Source of the DNA: JBLNDJ01 sp050261515
GTDB lineage: Bacteria; Acidobacteriota; Terriglobia; Bryobacterales; Bryobacteraceae
Length of the DNA: 64,000 nt
Direction of reading: 5' to 3'
NCBI GenBank assembly: GCA_050261515.1
Contig: JBLNDJ010000018.1
Coordinates: forward strand, 62,001-126,000
A model generated the notes under the pieces. That model worked only from the letters and a program-made list of their open reading frames with translations. It was not told the DNA's origin and did no database searches. The translations under genes were made by a program, and so were the position numbers. Numbering within the stretch: the first letter of the stretch is position 1; each line of letters begins with the position of its first letter. Shown piece by piece: positions 42,488 to 50,989 of the stretch.

Positions 42488-43476
42488 GCCGCGAGAGCGG
42501 TTTCGATCCGCGCCAACTCTTCAGCCGAGAACGTCAGGTTTCGCAGCGCCGCGACGTTCTGCTCGATCTGTTCCACCTTGCTCGCGCCGATCAGGGCGCT
42601 TGTGGCCGCGCCGTCCCGCAGCACCCACGCCAGCGCCATTTGCGCCAGCGTCTGGCCGCGCTCGCGCGCCACATCGCTCAGCGCGCGCACCTGCGCGATC
42701 CGCGCTTCGTCGATGTCCTTCGCCTTGAGAAACCCGTGCGGCTTCGAGGCACGCGAATCGACGGGGATGCCGTCCAGATAGCGGTCCGTCAGCAGGCCCT
42801 GGGCCAGCGGGCAGAATGCAATTCCGCCGATTCCCTCCGCCCGGAGTAACTCGAACAGTCCGTCTTCGGCCGTCCGCTCGAACATCGAGTATTTCATCTG
42901 GTGGATCAGGCAGGGCGTCCCCAGTTCGCCGAGTAACTTCGCCGCCCGCGCGGTCTGCTCCACGTTGTAATTCGAAATACCCGCGTAGAGCGCCTTTCCC
43001 GACCGCACCGCCTGATCGAGCGCCGCGACCGTTTCCTCCACCGGCGTTTCCGGGTCCGGCCGGTGCGAATAGAAGATATCGACGTAATCGAGCGCCATGC
43101 GCCTCAGGCTCTGGTCCAGGCTCGCCAATAAATTTTTGCGAGATCCCCAGTTCCCGTAGGGCCCTGGCCACATCAAATAACCAGCCTTCGTCGAAATGAC
43201 CAGTTCGTCCCGGTAGGCCGCGAGGTCGAGCGCGAGCGCGCGCCCGAAGTTCTCTTCGGCCGAGCCCGGCGGCGGGCCGTAGTTGTTGGCGAGGTCGAAA
43301 TGCGTGATCCCGAGGTCGAAGGCGCGCCGCAGCATCGCGCGGCCGTTCTCGAACGCGTCGACGCCGCCGAAATTGTGCCACAGGCCGAGCGAAATCGCGG
43401 GCAGGAGCAGGCCGCTCCGCCCGCAGCGCCGGTAAATCATCGCGTCGTAACGCGTGCTGCTGGCTGTATGGGGCAA
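42484..43476 (-). CDS. Aldo-keto reductase (YghZ / L-glyceraldehyde-3-phosphate reductase-like)
   Basis: The 330-residue protein has the AKR14-type start YRRCGRSGLLLPAISLGLWHNFG, in part. The catalytic tetrad is present: Asp and Tyr in FDLANNYGPPPG, Lys in VISTKAGYLMWPGPYG and His in YSHRPDPETP. The C-terminal NADP-binding segment is ALIGASKVEQIEQNV. YghZ reduces L-glyceraldehyde 3-phosphate and methylglyoxal in E. coli. It is divergent from the SDR gene, only 19 bp apart. Confidence 0.88.
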   Translation of the reverse strand: MPHTASSTRYDAMIYRRCGRSGLLLPAISLGLWHNFGGVDAFENGRAMLRRAFDLGITHFDLANNYGPPPGSAEENFGRALALDLAAYRDELVISTKAGYLMWPGPYGNWGSRKNLLASLDQSLRRMALDYVDIFYSHRPDPETPVEETVAALDQAVRSGKALYAGISNYNVEQTARAAKLLGELGTPCLIHQMKYSMFERTAEDGLFELLRAEGIGGIAFCPLAQGLLTDRYLDGIPVDSRASKPHGFLKAKDIDEARIAQVRALSDVARERGQTLAQMALAWVLRDGAATSALIGASKVEQIEQNVAALRNLTFSAEELARIETALAA

Positions 43477-43495
43477 GATCAGATAATTTTAATGC

Positions 43496-44248
43496 ATGAG
43501 CACTCCATTTCGTCTGGACGGTAAGATCGCCCTCATCACCGGCGGCGCGAGCGGAATCGGCGAGGCCGCGTGCCGCGCGTTCACCGCGGCGGGCGCCTCG
43601 GTCCGGATCGTAGACATCAACCGCGAGCGGGCCGAGAAGCTCGCGAGCGAACTCCCCGGAGCCGCTGCCCTCATCTGCGACATCACCGACGAAGACGCCG
43701 TCCGCAACACCTTCGCCTCCATCCCTAAACTAGATATTCTGGTCAACAATGCCGGAATCGGCCTGGTCGGCAACATTGAGGAAACCGCCGCCGACGACTT
43801 CCGCCGCCTGCTCCGTGTCAACGTGGAAGGCCTTTATATTACAACAAAATACGCGCTTCCCCTGCTTCTGGCTGCCCCGAACGGTAGTATAGTGAACATA
43901 GGTTCGGTAGCCGGACTCGTAGGGGTGAAGAAGCGATTTGCTTACTGCGCTACGAAAGGGGCCGTAGTTGCTATGACGCGCCAGTTGGCCGTCGATTACC
44001 CGACCCAGCTTCGTGTAAACTGCGTCTGCCCGGGTACGGTAGACACCCCATTTGTGGAAGCGTACCTGGAAAAATACCATAAACATGAAAAAGACAAAGT
44101 CAGGGCGGAACTGAACGCCCGGCAGCCCGTCGGCCGTCTGGGGCGTCCGGAAGAGGTGGCAAATCTCGCCCTTTACCTGAGTTCTTGTGAGGCATCCTTC
44201 ATAAACGGCGCGATTATGACGATAGATGGCGGGTGGACCGCAGCTTGA
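43496..44248 (+). CDS. SDR family oxidoreductase
   Basis: The 250-residue classical short-chain dehydrogenase has the cofactor motif TGGASGIGEAA (about 16-26), NNAGIGLVG, catalytic Ser in NIGSVAGLVG and YCATKGAV (Tyr, Lys). RVNCVCPGTVDTPF and a closing INGAIMTIDGG follow. Asp at the end of beta-2 (RIVDINRE) suggests NAD preference. The second half (from about 43780) has visibly more A/T-ending codons than the first. A perfect inverted repeat follows the stop. Confidence 0.92.
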   Translation: MSTPFRLDGKIALITGGASGIGEAACRAFTAAGASVRIVDINRERAEKLASELPGAAALICDITDEDAVRNTFASIPKLDILVNNAGIGLVGNIEETAADDFRRLLRVNVEGLYITTKYALPLLLAAPNGSIVNIGSVAGLVGVKKRFAYCATKGAVVAMTRQLAVDYPTQLRVNCVCPGTVDTPFVEAYLEKYHKHEKDKVRAELNARQPVGRLGRPEEVANLALYLSSCEASFINGAIMTIDGGWTAA

Positions 44249-44252
44249 CAGT

Positions 44253-44282
44253 TCAGTTCCGATACTCCAAAATCGGAACTGA
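44253..44282. terminator. Perfect inverted repeat after the SDR gene
   Basis: An 11-bp perfect stem (TCAGTTCCGAT / ATCGGAACTGA) with loop ACTCCAAA begins five bases after the SDR stop. There is no T-tract, so it could be a terminator needing a factor, or an operator for the following PBP gene. Confidence 0.45.
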
Positions 44283-44348
44283 CCGAACATTGGACCGGTC
44301 TCTGATCGGAAGAGGCCTGCACTATGGGCCCGTTAAGTGTCTCTAAGA

Positions 44349-45530
44349 ATGCGCCGACAGACTCTACTGCGAATACTCTACTTGATCGTCTCCCTGGCCG
44401 TTATCGCCGGGATCACTTACGCGGCTCCGAGTAAGCGGAGCCCCAGGCGGAAGCACCCGAAAAAAGCTTACGTAACGGGTAAGAAACTTAAAGCCTCCGC
44501 GAGGAAAGAAACCGCAACCAAAGCAAGCATCGCTCGCCGTGTGCGTCGTGGAAAACGCATGGCGCTACGGAGCCCGTGGACTTCGCCGACCTATGCCGAT
44601 TCGACAATCGGCGACCGCGTGGATGGGGAGGACCTGACGGTCCGCCGCGCCGCGGTCGAGGCGCTCGGGCCACTTAACGGATCGGTGATCGCCGTGGACG
44701 CGCACACCGGCCGCATCCTTACCATGGTCAACCAGAAGGTCGCGCTCTCGGGCGGGTTCCAGCCGTGCTCGACCATCAAGATCGCCGTTGCGCTTGCCGC
44801 GCTGAGTGAAGGCCTCATCGACAGGGTCACTCCGGTGCGCCTCTACGGGCGCACGCGCATGGATCTCACTCAGGCCCTCGCCCACTCGAACAACTATTAC
44901 TTCGCGAATCTTGGGATCAAGCTCGGATACGAGCGTTGGGCCTACTACGCGAAGCTGTTCGGCCTGGGTGAGAAGGCGGGCCTGGATATTCCCGGCGAAG
45001 AGCCCGGTTACTTCGCCCCCGAGCCGCCCTCGAGCGGCATGGGGATGATGACCAGCTTCGGCGACGGAATCCGCCAGACTCCGCTCGAGCTGGCCGCGCT
45101 TCTGACCGCCATCACGAACGGCGGCACGATGTACTACCTGCAATATCCGAGGAACCAGCGGGAGATCGAGCAGTTCGTCCCGCGCGTGCGGCGGAAACTC
45201 GATATCGCCGACCTGATCCCGCATATTAAGCCGGGTATGTCCGGGGCAGTCGAGTTCGGGACCGCGCGGCGCGCCGTGTACGATGCGAACGCGCCGGTTT
45301 GCGGCAAAACCGGTACCTGCACAGGCGGCACGACGCACCTGGGCTGGTTCGGCTCCTTTAACGACTTCGGCCCGCACAAGCTGGTCATCGTGACGCTGCT
45401 CACCGGCGGCCGCGGTGTCAGCGGGCCGGTGGCTTCGGGCGTCACGGGCGCCGTCTACCGCAAGCTCGCCGATGCGGGTTACTTCAACACGCGCCCCGTG
45501 TTCTCGCCGGCTGTCCTGGTGCCGAGATAA
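44349..45530 (+). CDS. Penicillin-binding transpeptidase-domain protein
   Basis: The 393-residue protein has an N-terminal membrane anchor (ILYLIVSLAVIAGITYA) followed by a Lys/Arg-rich stretch (about 30-75). The transpeptidase domain shows SxxK in CSTIKIAVAL, SxN in AHSNNYYF and KTG in VCGKTGTCTGG. It lacks a transglycosylase or PBP-dimer domain, so it is a small, class-B-like or beta-lactamase-like D,D-transpeptidase. ATG 44349 is chosen; an in-frame GTG at 44337 is possible. The 3' end is three bases from convergent obg. Confidence 0.88.
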   Translation: MRRQTLLRILYLIVSLAVIAGITYAAPSKRSPRRKHPKKAYVTGKKLKASARKETATKASIARRVRRGKRMALRSPWTSPTYADSTIGDRVDGEDLTVRRAAVEALGPLNGSVIAVDAHTGRILTMVNQKVALSGGFQPCSTIKIAVALAALSEGLIDRVTPVRLYGRTRMDLTQALAHSNNYYFANLGIKLGYERWAYYAKLFGLGEKAGLDIPGEEPGYFAPEPPSSGMGMMTSFGDGIRQTPLELAALLTAITNGGTMYYLQYPRNQREIEQFVPRVRRKLDIADLIPHIKPGMSGAVEFGTARRAVYDANAPVCGKTGTCTGGTTHLGWFGSFNDFGPHKLVIVTLLTGGRGVSGPVASGVTGAVYRKLADAGYFNTRPVFSPAVLVPR

Positions 45531-45533
45531 AGG

Positions 45534-46562
45534 CTACTGCGGGGGTGCGCCGCCGGCGTGCTCCCGCTTTGCAATCGCCAACTTCCCCATCGCCCGCTTG
45601 AGCTCGGGGATTCCCTGTCCCGTGGCGCTCGAGATCCCGTAGAACTCCAGGCCGCGATCCGCGGCGAGCCGCCGCAGCGAATCGATCCGTTCGGGGTTCT
45701 GGGCTGCGTCCAGCTTCGTTGCCACCACGATCATGGGCTTGGCGGCCAGGTCCTCGCTGAAACTCGCCAATTCCTGCATCACGACCTCGAAATCGTTCAA
45801 GGGGTCGCGGCCGGTCGCCTCCGAGACGTCCACCAGGTGCGCCAGCAGCTTCGTGCGCTCGACGTGCCTCAGGAAACGCATGCCCAGGCCGTGGCCTTCG
45901 TGCGCGCCCTCGATCAGGCCCGGAATGTCGGCCACGACGAACGTCCGTTGGTCGTCCAGGCTGACCACGCCCAGGTGCGGCTCGAGCGTCGTGAAGGGGT
46001 AATCGGCGATCTTGGGTCTGGCTGCGGAAATGCGTGAAATCAGCGTCGATTTTCCCGCGTTCGGGAACCCGACCAGCCCGACGTCTGCCAGCAGCTTCAA
46101 TTCCAGCCGCAGGCGCTTCTCGTCGCCCGGGCGTCCCTTTTCGTGCTCGGTCGGGGCCTGGTGCGTCGGTGTGGCGAAGTGCTGGTTACCGCGCCCGCCG
46201 CGCCCGCCGCGCGCCACGGTGAAGCGATCGCCGTCCTTGGTGAAATCGTGCAGCAGTTCGGCGGTTTCGGCGTCGTAGACGACCGTTCCCACAGGCACCG
46301 GCACGTCTATCGAAACACCGTCGCGGCCCGTGCGGTTCGAGCCTTCGCCATGCCTGCCGCGCTCGGCCTTGTGCTCGGGATTGAAGCGGAAATGGAGGAG
46401 AGTGTTGTAGTCCTTGCTCGCGACTAGAACGACATCGCCGCCGCGGCCGCCGTCGCCGCCGCTCGGCCCGCCGCGCGGGACATACTTCTCCCGGCGGAAG
46501 GCCGTGACGCCGTTGCCGCCGTCGCCGGCCTTCACATAGATCGTGACTTCGTCGATGAACAT
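45534..46562 (-). CDS. obgE: GTPase Obg/CgtA
   Basis: Obg is an essential ribosome-associated GTPase in 50S maturation. The 342-residue protein has the Obg fold (FIDEVTIYVKAGDGGNG, Gly-rich GGPSGGDGGRGGDV, GGRGGRGNQHFATPT) and the G domain: G1 GFPNAGKST, G2 KIADYPFTTLEP, G3 VADIPGLIEGA and G4 ATKLDA. It ends shortly after the G domain, without an OCT domain. The start ATG 46562 is favoured; MYP at 46571 is in frame. It lies in the conserved rplU-rpmA-obg order. Confidence 0.96.
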   Translation of the reverse strand: MFIDEVTIYVKAGDGGNGVTAFRREKYVPRGGPSGGDGGRGGDVVLVASKDYNTLLHFRFNPEHKAERGRHGEGSNRTGRDGVSIDVPVPVGTVVYDAETAELLHDFTKDGDRFTVARGGRGGRGNQHFATPTHQAPTEHEKGRPGDEKRLRLELKLLADVGLVGFPNAGKSTLISRISAARPKIADYPFTTLEPHLGVVSLDDQRTFVVADIPGLIEGAHEGHGLGMRFLRHVERTKLLAHLVDVSEATGRDPLNDFEVVMQELASFSEDLAAKPMIVVATKLDAAQNPERIDSLRRLAADRGLEFYGISSATGQGIPELKRAMGKLAIAKREHAGGAPPQ

Positions 46563-46611
46563 GGGGTACAAGGCAGGCCGGGCGGCCTGCCTTGCGGAAA
46601 TTCAGGAGGGC

Positions 46612-46878
46612 TTACTCGGCCGCCTGGAGTTCGCGGACCGAAATGTACTTGCCGAAGCGCCCGCGATCGCGGAAATGCACTTCGCCGCTGATCTTCGCAA
46701 ACAACGTGTCGTCCTTCCCGCGTCCGACGTTGTCGCCGGGCTTGTACGCCGTGCCGCGCTGGCGGACCAGGATCGAGCCGCCCGGAATGACCTGGCCGGC
46801 GAATACCTTCACGCCGAGCCGCTGCGCATTCGAATCTCGCCCGTTTCGGGAACTGCCTAAACCTTTTTTGTGCGCCAT
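46612..46878 (-). CDS. rpmA: 50S ribosomal protein L27
   Basis: The 88-residue protein starts MAHKKGLGSSRNGRDS and continues RLGVKVFAGQVIPGGSIL and RQRGTAYKPGDNVGRGKDDTLFA, in parts, all typical of L27. There is no N-terminal cleavable extension like that in Firmicutes. It follows rplU by nine bases and precedes obg by about 49. Confidence 0.98.
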   Translation of the reverse strand: MAHKKGLGSSRNGRDSNAQRLGVKVFAGQVIPGGSILVRQRGTAYKPGDNVGRGKDDTLFAKISGEVHFRDRGRFGKYISVRELQAAE

Positions 46879-46887
46879 GGGTAACTC

Positions 46888-47199
46888 CTACGCCACGATA
46901 TCGGTGACCTTCACCGCCGTGAAATTCTGGCGGTGGCCGATGGTCCGCTTGTACTGCTTCTTGCGCTTGAATTTGAACACCCGGACCTTATCGCCGCGGC
47001 CGTGGCCAGTGATGGTGCACAGCACCTTGGCGTTGGCTACCTGATCGCCGGTGAGTACCTGATCGGGGTCCTTGAACACAGCCAGGACGCTGTGGAGCTC
47101 GAGCTCGGAGCCGACGTCCCAGGGCAGCCTTTCGATCTGGATCGTTTCGCCGGGGGCCACCCGGTACTGTTTCCCGCCGGTCTGTATCACTGCGTACAT
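46888..47199 (-). CDS. rplU: 50S ribosomal protein L21
   Basis: The 103-residue protein begins MYAVIQTGGKQYRVAPGE and contains VFKFKRKKQYKRTIGHRQ, the signature C-terminal motif of L21. It is first of the rplU-rpmA-obg operon. The 283-bp upstream gap to the thioesterase gene holds a weak promoter candidate and a CACCTTCGGTG hairpin with a UUCG-type loop in the leader near 47262-47272; nothing else is recognised there. Confidence 0.98.
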   Translation of the reverse strand: MYAVIQTGGKQYRVAPGETIQIERLPWDVGSELELHSVLAVFKDPDQVLTGDQVANAKVLCTITGHGRGDKVRVFKFKRKKQYKRTIGHRQNFTAVKVTDIVA

Positions 47200-47432
47200 A
47201 CGAACCTTCCTGTGTAATTCGGTCTAGGGGCTTCGCGCTGCGGACACACCAACAGAGCGCGCACCGAAGGTGACAGAAACCAATTGTACAACACGAGCGC
47301 GGCCCGGGCCAACTCCGGGGCCCCCGGCGCTGAGATCAGAAAAGCTCGGGCGGAGGGCCGAAGCGAGGGATCAGAATTAGAAGTATGGGCAAGAGAACGG
47401 CCAGTGTCCCTAGACGCTTCATCAGGAAGTGT

Positions 47433-47459
47433 TTACTACGAAATCGAGCGCGAGGTCAA
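47433..47459 (-). promoter_or_regulatory. Possible sigma-70-type promoter for rplU-rpmA-obg
   Basis: On the minus strand TTGACC (47459-47454) and TAGTAA (47438-47433) are separated by 15 bases, shorter than the usual 17. It lies about 230 bp upstream of rplU, after the thioesterase gene. Confidence 0.3.
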
Positions 47460-47482
47460 CAAAAAACGACTGGTTCCCCCTA

Positions 47483-47875
47483 TCAGCGACGGGCTTTTTC
47501 CTGTACGCGGGTGGCAAAGCGGGCGACGTCCACCACAAAGCGCTCGTGGATCCCCTCGCCGGCCTTCTCCCGCTCATCCCAGGCCTCGACGCGGCAGGTG
47601 ACGCGGCGGCCCTCGACAGAAATGACCTCGGCGCGGAGCCGCACCTGCATTCCGATCGGGGTGGCCGCGAGGTGGCGGACGTTCACGATGGTCCCGACTG
47701 AGTCCTCTCCCGGGGGCAGGTACTGCTTGATCAGGTTCCGCGAGGTCATTTCCAGGAACCCGATGAGGTGGGGTGTAGAGAGAACGCGCGCCGCTTCCAC
47801 CCCAAGGAAGCTAATCGCTACATCGCCTGTAACGAGAAGATTCTCCTCCCGTTGCGCTCCGACAGGAATGTCCAT
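47483..47875 (-). CDS. Hotdog-fold thioesterase (FlK-like)
   Basis: The 130-residue protein resembles the fluoroacetyl-CoA-thioesterase-like hotdog family. It has VAISFLGVEAARVLSTPHLIGFLEMTS, given here as GVEAARVLSTPHLIGFLEM (with the Glu after 'GFLE'), then VGTIVNVRHLAATPIGMQV and EVISVEGRRVTCRVEAWDE. Members hydrolyse acyl-CoAs. There are no signal sequences, so it is cytoplasmic. It is transcribed toward rplU and divergent from the secreted protein upstream of hpnJ. Confidence 0.82.
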   Translation of the reverse strand: MDIPVGAQREENLLVTGDVAISFLGVEAARVLSTPHLIGFLEMTSRNLIKQYLPPGEDSVGTIVNVRHLAATPIGMQVRLRAEVISVEGRRVTCRVEAWDEREKAGEGIHERFVVDVARFATRVQEKARR

Positions 47876-47975
47876 GCCGCTATCGTATCAAGCCAGAGTT
47901 TAGTAACGGCGATGTTGGTTTCCGCATCGTATCCTATGTTAAAGTGACAGTACTGTACCTGTTCAAGAGACCGCT

Positions 47976-48752
47976 TTGAAACTGCTGCACGCCATCATTT
48001 TTTCCGCCCTCGCGTCCGTTGCATTGTGGGGCGCCGCGGATCCGTCGCCCGAGCCGCCCGGAGGCGTCAGCCCCGCGGAGATCGTGGACCGCTACGTCAA
48101 GGCCGTCCAGGCAGAGCAAGCCCGGCCCCAGGCGGTTTCGATGGATGTGGACATGGACGCGAGCCTTCCCAGGCTCAAGAAAGAAGGGCGGTTCCATGCT
48201 TTCCGGTTTATTACGCGCGTGGGGCAGATCTTCTACCAGCGGGTGCAATTCCAGGGCGATAGCACCATCAAGAAGGAAGTGATCGCGCGCTACCTTCAAG
48301 CGGAAAAAGACGCGCGCAACAATGTCGCGGGGTCGATCGGAATTACGCCGGAAAACTACAATTTCAAATACAAAGGCACGACGGATTACGCGGGCCGCAC
48401 TGCCTATGTTTTCCAGGTCAACCCGAGGAAAAAGAAAATCGGGTTGTATAAGGGTGAGCTTTGGATCGACCGCGAGACGCACCTGCCGCTGCGCGAGTGG
48501 GGCGAGCTGGTCAAATCCCCCTCGGTCTTTCTCAAGAACGTGTACTTCGTGCGCGACTACATGATCTACAACGGAATTTCCGTTCCGCGCCGAGTCATCT
48601 CCGACGTCAACACGCGGATCGCCGGAAAGGCGAAGCTGACGATCTGGTACGAGAACGTGAAGGTCGGGGAACCCAGCGGCGTTGCGGCCGAAGACGTCGC
48701 CGGTGCCGCGTTCGCCACCACGGTTCTGACCGGGACCGGCGGCGGCCACTGA
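47976..48752 (+). CDS. Secreted protein with LolA-like outer-membrane lipoprotein-sorting fold
   Basis: The 258-residue protein starts at TTG 47976 with a signal peptide (KLLHAIIFSALASVALWGA). The mature protein has a helix EIVDRYVKAVQAEQARPQAV, then beta-strand-rich segments (GRFHAFRFITRVGQIFY, YAGRTAYVFQVNPRKKKI, GELWIDRETHLPLREWG, VPRRVISDVNTRIAG). These resemble the LolA/LolB-like half-barrel that binds lipids. It lies ten bases upstream of hpnJ, so it may be part of the hopanoid operon and could carry a lipid. The fold assignment is by pattern only. Confidence 0.65.
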   Translation: MKLLHAIIFSALASVALWGAADPSPEPPGGVSPAEIVDRYVKAVQAEQARPQAVSMDVDMDASLPRLKKEGRFHAFRFITRVGQIFYQRVQFQGDSTIKKEVIARYLQAEKDARNNVAGSIGITPENYNFKYKGTTDYAGRTAYVFQVNPRKKKIGLYKGELWIDRETHLPLREWGELVKSPSVFLKNVYFVRDYMIYNGISVPRRVISDVNTRIAGKAKLTIWYENVKVGEPSGVAAEDVAGAAFATTVLTGTGGGH

Positions 48753-48762
48753 GAGAACCCTC

Positions 48763-50229
48763 ATGAGAACGCTGTTCCTGAATCCGCCTTCGTTCGAAGG
48801 CTTCGACGGCGGCGCGAGCTCGCGATGGCCCGCAACGCGGGAGATCGAATCCTACTGGTATCCGGTGTGGCTGTGCTATCCGGCGGGCATGCTGGCGGAC
48901 AGCAAAGTCGTCGATGCGCCTCCGCATAAGATCTCGATCGAGCAGACGGTCCGGATGGCGGCCGATTTCGAACTCCTCGTTCTGTTTACCTCGACCCCCG
49001 GCTTCCACGTGGACGTCAAGATCGCCGGGATGATGAAGGACGCCAACCCGAAGCTTCAGGTGGCCTTCGTCGGGCCGCCGGTGACGGTCGATCCCGAGGG
49101 GGCCCTGAAGGCTTCGAGGGCGATCGATTTCGTGGTGCGGCGCGAGTTCGATCACCAGATCGCGGGCTACGCGCAGGGCAAGCCGCTGGCGGAGCTGCCC
49201 GGCGTGAGCTTCCGGCAGAACGGCGGCTTCGTCCACAACCCTGACGGCGGCACGGTCGAGAACCTGGACGAGCTGCCCTGGGTTACGAAAGTCTACAAGC
49301 GCGACCTGGACATCACGCGCTACAACGTGCCGTTCCTGCTGAACCCGTTCGTGTCGTTTTACACGTCGCGCGGATGTCCGGCCATGTGCACCTTCTGCCT
49401 GTGGCCGCAGACGCACTCGGGCCACCGCTGGCGCCTGCGTTCGGCCGATTCGGTCGCCGCCGAGGTGCGCTACGCGATGGAGACGTGGCCGAACCTGAAA
49501 GAGATCTTCTTCGACGACGACACGTTCAACTATCGCAAGGCCCGCACCATCGAGGTCTGCGAGAAACTGAAGCCGCTCAAGGCTACGTGGTCCTGCACGT
49601 CGCGCGTCACCACGGACTACGAAACGTTGAAAGCCATGAAGGAGGCCGGCTGCCGGCTTCTGATCGTCGGCTACGAGACGGGCGACCCGCAGATCCTGCA
49701 GAACATTAAGAAGGGCGCCACCGTAGAAATGGCCGAGCGATTCACGCGCGACTGCAAGAAGCTCGGCCTGTTGGTGCATGGCGATTTTATCGTCGGGCTG
49801 CCCGGCGAGAGCCGCCGGAGCCTGCGCCGCACGATCGATTTCGCCAAGCGGCTGGACTGCGAAACAATTCAGGTCTCGATCGCGCATCCGTATCCCGGGA
49901 CCGAGTTCTTCGATCACGCCGTGCGCAACAACCTGATCACGATCGACTCGATGACCGACGAAAGCGGGCATCAGCTTCCGAACGTGGTCTACCCGGGCCT
50001 GGATCGCGCCGAGCTGGTCGATTGGGTGGAGCGGTTCTACGGCGAGTATTACTTCCGCCCGCGCGTGGCATGGCGCGTGGTGCGCAAGGCGCTGTGGGAC
50101 GGCGAGGAGCGCCGCAGGCTCTATAAGGAAGCTCGCGAGTACCTGGCGCTGCGCTCGAAGCGCAAGCGGTTCGTCGCGGACCACAAGCGAGCGGCCTCGC
50201 TCGACAAGGCGGAGCAACCCGGCACGTGA
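48763..50229 (+). CDS. hpnJ: Hopanoid biosynthesis radical SAM protein HpnJ
   Basis: HpnJ acts on the bacteriohopanetetrol side chain to give the cyclitol ether, after HpnI. The 488-residue protein starts MRTLFLNPPSFEGFDGGA, typical of HpnJ. A B12-binding-like N-terminal domain (FVGPPVTVDPE) precedes the radical-SAM motif RGCPAMCTFC (Cys205, 209, 212), KEIFFDDDTFNY, IVGYETGDPQIL and HGDFIVGLPGE. The stop overlaps the first EmrE-like gene by four bases (GTGA). Confidence 0.9.
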   Translation: MRTLFLNPPSFEGFDGGASSRWPATREIESYWYPVWLCYPAGMLADSKVVDAPPHKISIEQTVRMAADFELLVLFTSTPGFHVDVKIAGMMKDANPKLQVAFVGPPVTVDPEGALKASRAIDFVVRREFDHQIAGYAQGKPLAELPGVSFRQNGGFVHNPDGGTVENLDELPWVTKVYKRDLDITRYNVPFLLNPFVSFYTSRGCPAMCTFCLWPQTHSGHRWRLRSADSVAAEVRYAMETWPNLKEIFFDDDTFNYRKARTIEVCEKLKPLKATWSCTSRVTTDYETLKAMKEAGCRLLIVGYETGDPQILQNIKKGATVEMAERFTRDCKKLGLLVHGDFIVGLPGESRRSLRRTIDFAKRLDCETIQVSIAHPYPGTEFFDHAVRNNLITIDSMTDESGHQLPNVVYPGLDRAELVDWVERFYGEYYFRPRVAWRVVRKALWDGEERRRLYKEAREYLALRSKRKRFVADHKRAASLDKAEQPGT

Positions 50230-50630
50230 CGCCCCATCTTCGCGTGAAGACCCGCGTTCTGACCGCGGTAGTCGTCGCCGCGAACGTGCTCGGCAATTTC
50301 TTCATGAGCTGGGGACTCAAGCGCAACGGCGCGGTGCTCGGGGCTTCCGCGGCCGAGTATCTGCTGGTGTTCCTGAATCCGTGGGTGGCGGCGGGCGTGT
50401 GCCTGCTCATCCTGTGGATGCTGGCGCGCATGACGCTGCTGAGCTGGGCGGACCTGAGCTACGTGCTGCCCGTGACCTCGATCGGATACGTGCTCAACGC
50501 GGTCATGGGTTCGGTGTTTCTCGGGGAGCATATCGGCCCGGCGCGTTGGGCGGGGACGCTGTTCATCATGGCGGGAACGGCGCTGGTCGGCTCGACCGCG
50601 GTCCGGACCACCCACGGAGAGCCGCGATGA
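50226..50630 (+). CDS. EmrE/EamA-like small membrane transporter subunit 1
   Basis: The 134-residue protein has four hydrophobic segments (VLTAVVVAANVLGNFFMSWGL, in part; VAAGVCLLILWMLA; YVLPVTSIGYVLNAVM; TLFIMAGTALVG). It has the SMR/EamA-type motif LSYVLPVTSIGYVLNA and FLGEHIGPARW. It starts at GTG 50226 and overlaps its partner by four bases (ATGA). By analogy with ArnE/ArnF, the two may form an asymmetric dimer flipping a lipid, here perhaps a hopanoid intermediate. That role is inferred. Confidence 0.8.
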   Translation: MTPHLRVKTRVLTAVVVAANVLGNFFMSWGLKRNGAVLGASAAEYLLVFLNPWVAAGVCLLILWMLARMTLLSWADLSYVLPVTSIGYVLNAVMGSVFLGEHIGPARWAGTLFIMAGTALVGSTAVRTTHGEPR

Positions 50631-50989
50631 ACTGGCTGCTGGTGGCGGTGATCGTCGGAGCGACCGTGCTGGCGGACTATTTCCAGGCGCTCGGCATGCG
50701 GCGCCACGGCGAGATCCACGACTTCCGTCCGGGCGCGCTCGGCCGGGCCGCCGCCGCGCTGGCGCGGAACTGGTGCGTAATCGCGGCGGTCGGGATGATG
50801 GCGGTTTCGTTCTTCGCGTTCCTGAAGCTGCTCTCGGCGGCCGACCTGAGCTTCGCCGTCCCGGCCACGGCCGCGAGCTTCGTCATCGAGACCTTGATCG
50901 CGAAACGCTTCCTGCGCGAGCGCGTGACCTGGAGGCGCTGGGCGGGCGCGGGCCTGGTCGCCTGCGGCGTCGCGTTGTTGGCCCTGTGA
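50627..50989 (+). CDS. EmrE/EamA-like small membrane transporter subunit 2
   Basis: The 120-residue protein is the partner of the preceding subunit, again with four hydrophobic segments (WLLVAVIVGATVLADYF; WCVIAAVGMMAVSFFAFL; LSFAVPATAASFVIETL; WAGAGLVACGVALLAL). It has the equivalent motif LSFAVPATAASFV and FLRERVTWRRW. The sequence differs clearly from subunit 1, as in paired SMR heterodimers. The start overlaps subunit 1, and the stop overlaps the hpnI GTG by three bases, so the four genes hpnJ to hpnI are coupled. Confidence 0.8.
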   Translation: MNWLLVAVIVGATVLADYFQALGMRRHGEIHDFRPGALGRAAAALARNWCVIAAVGMMAVSFFAFLKLLSAADLSFAVPATAASFVIETLIAKRFLRERVTWRRWAGAGLVACGVALLAL

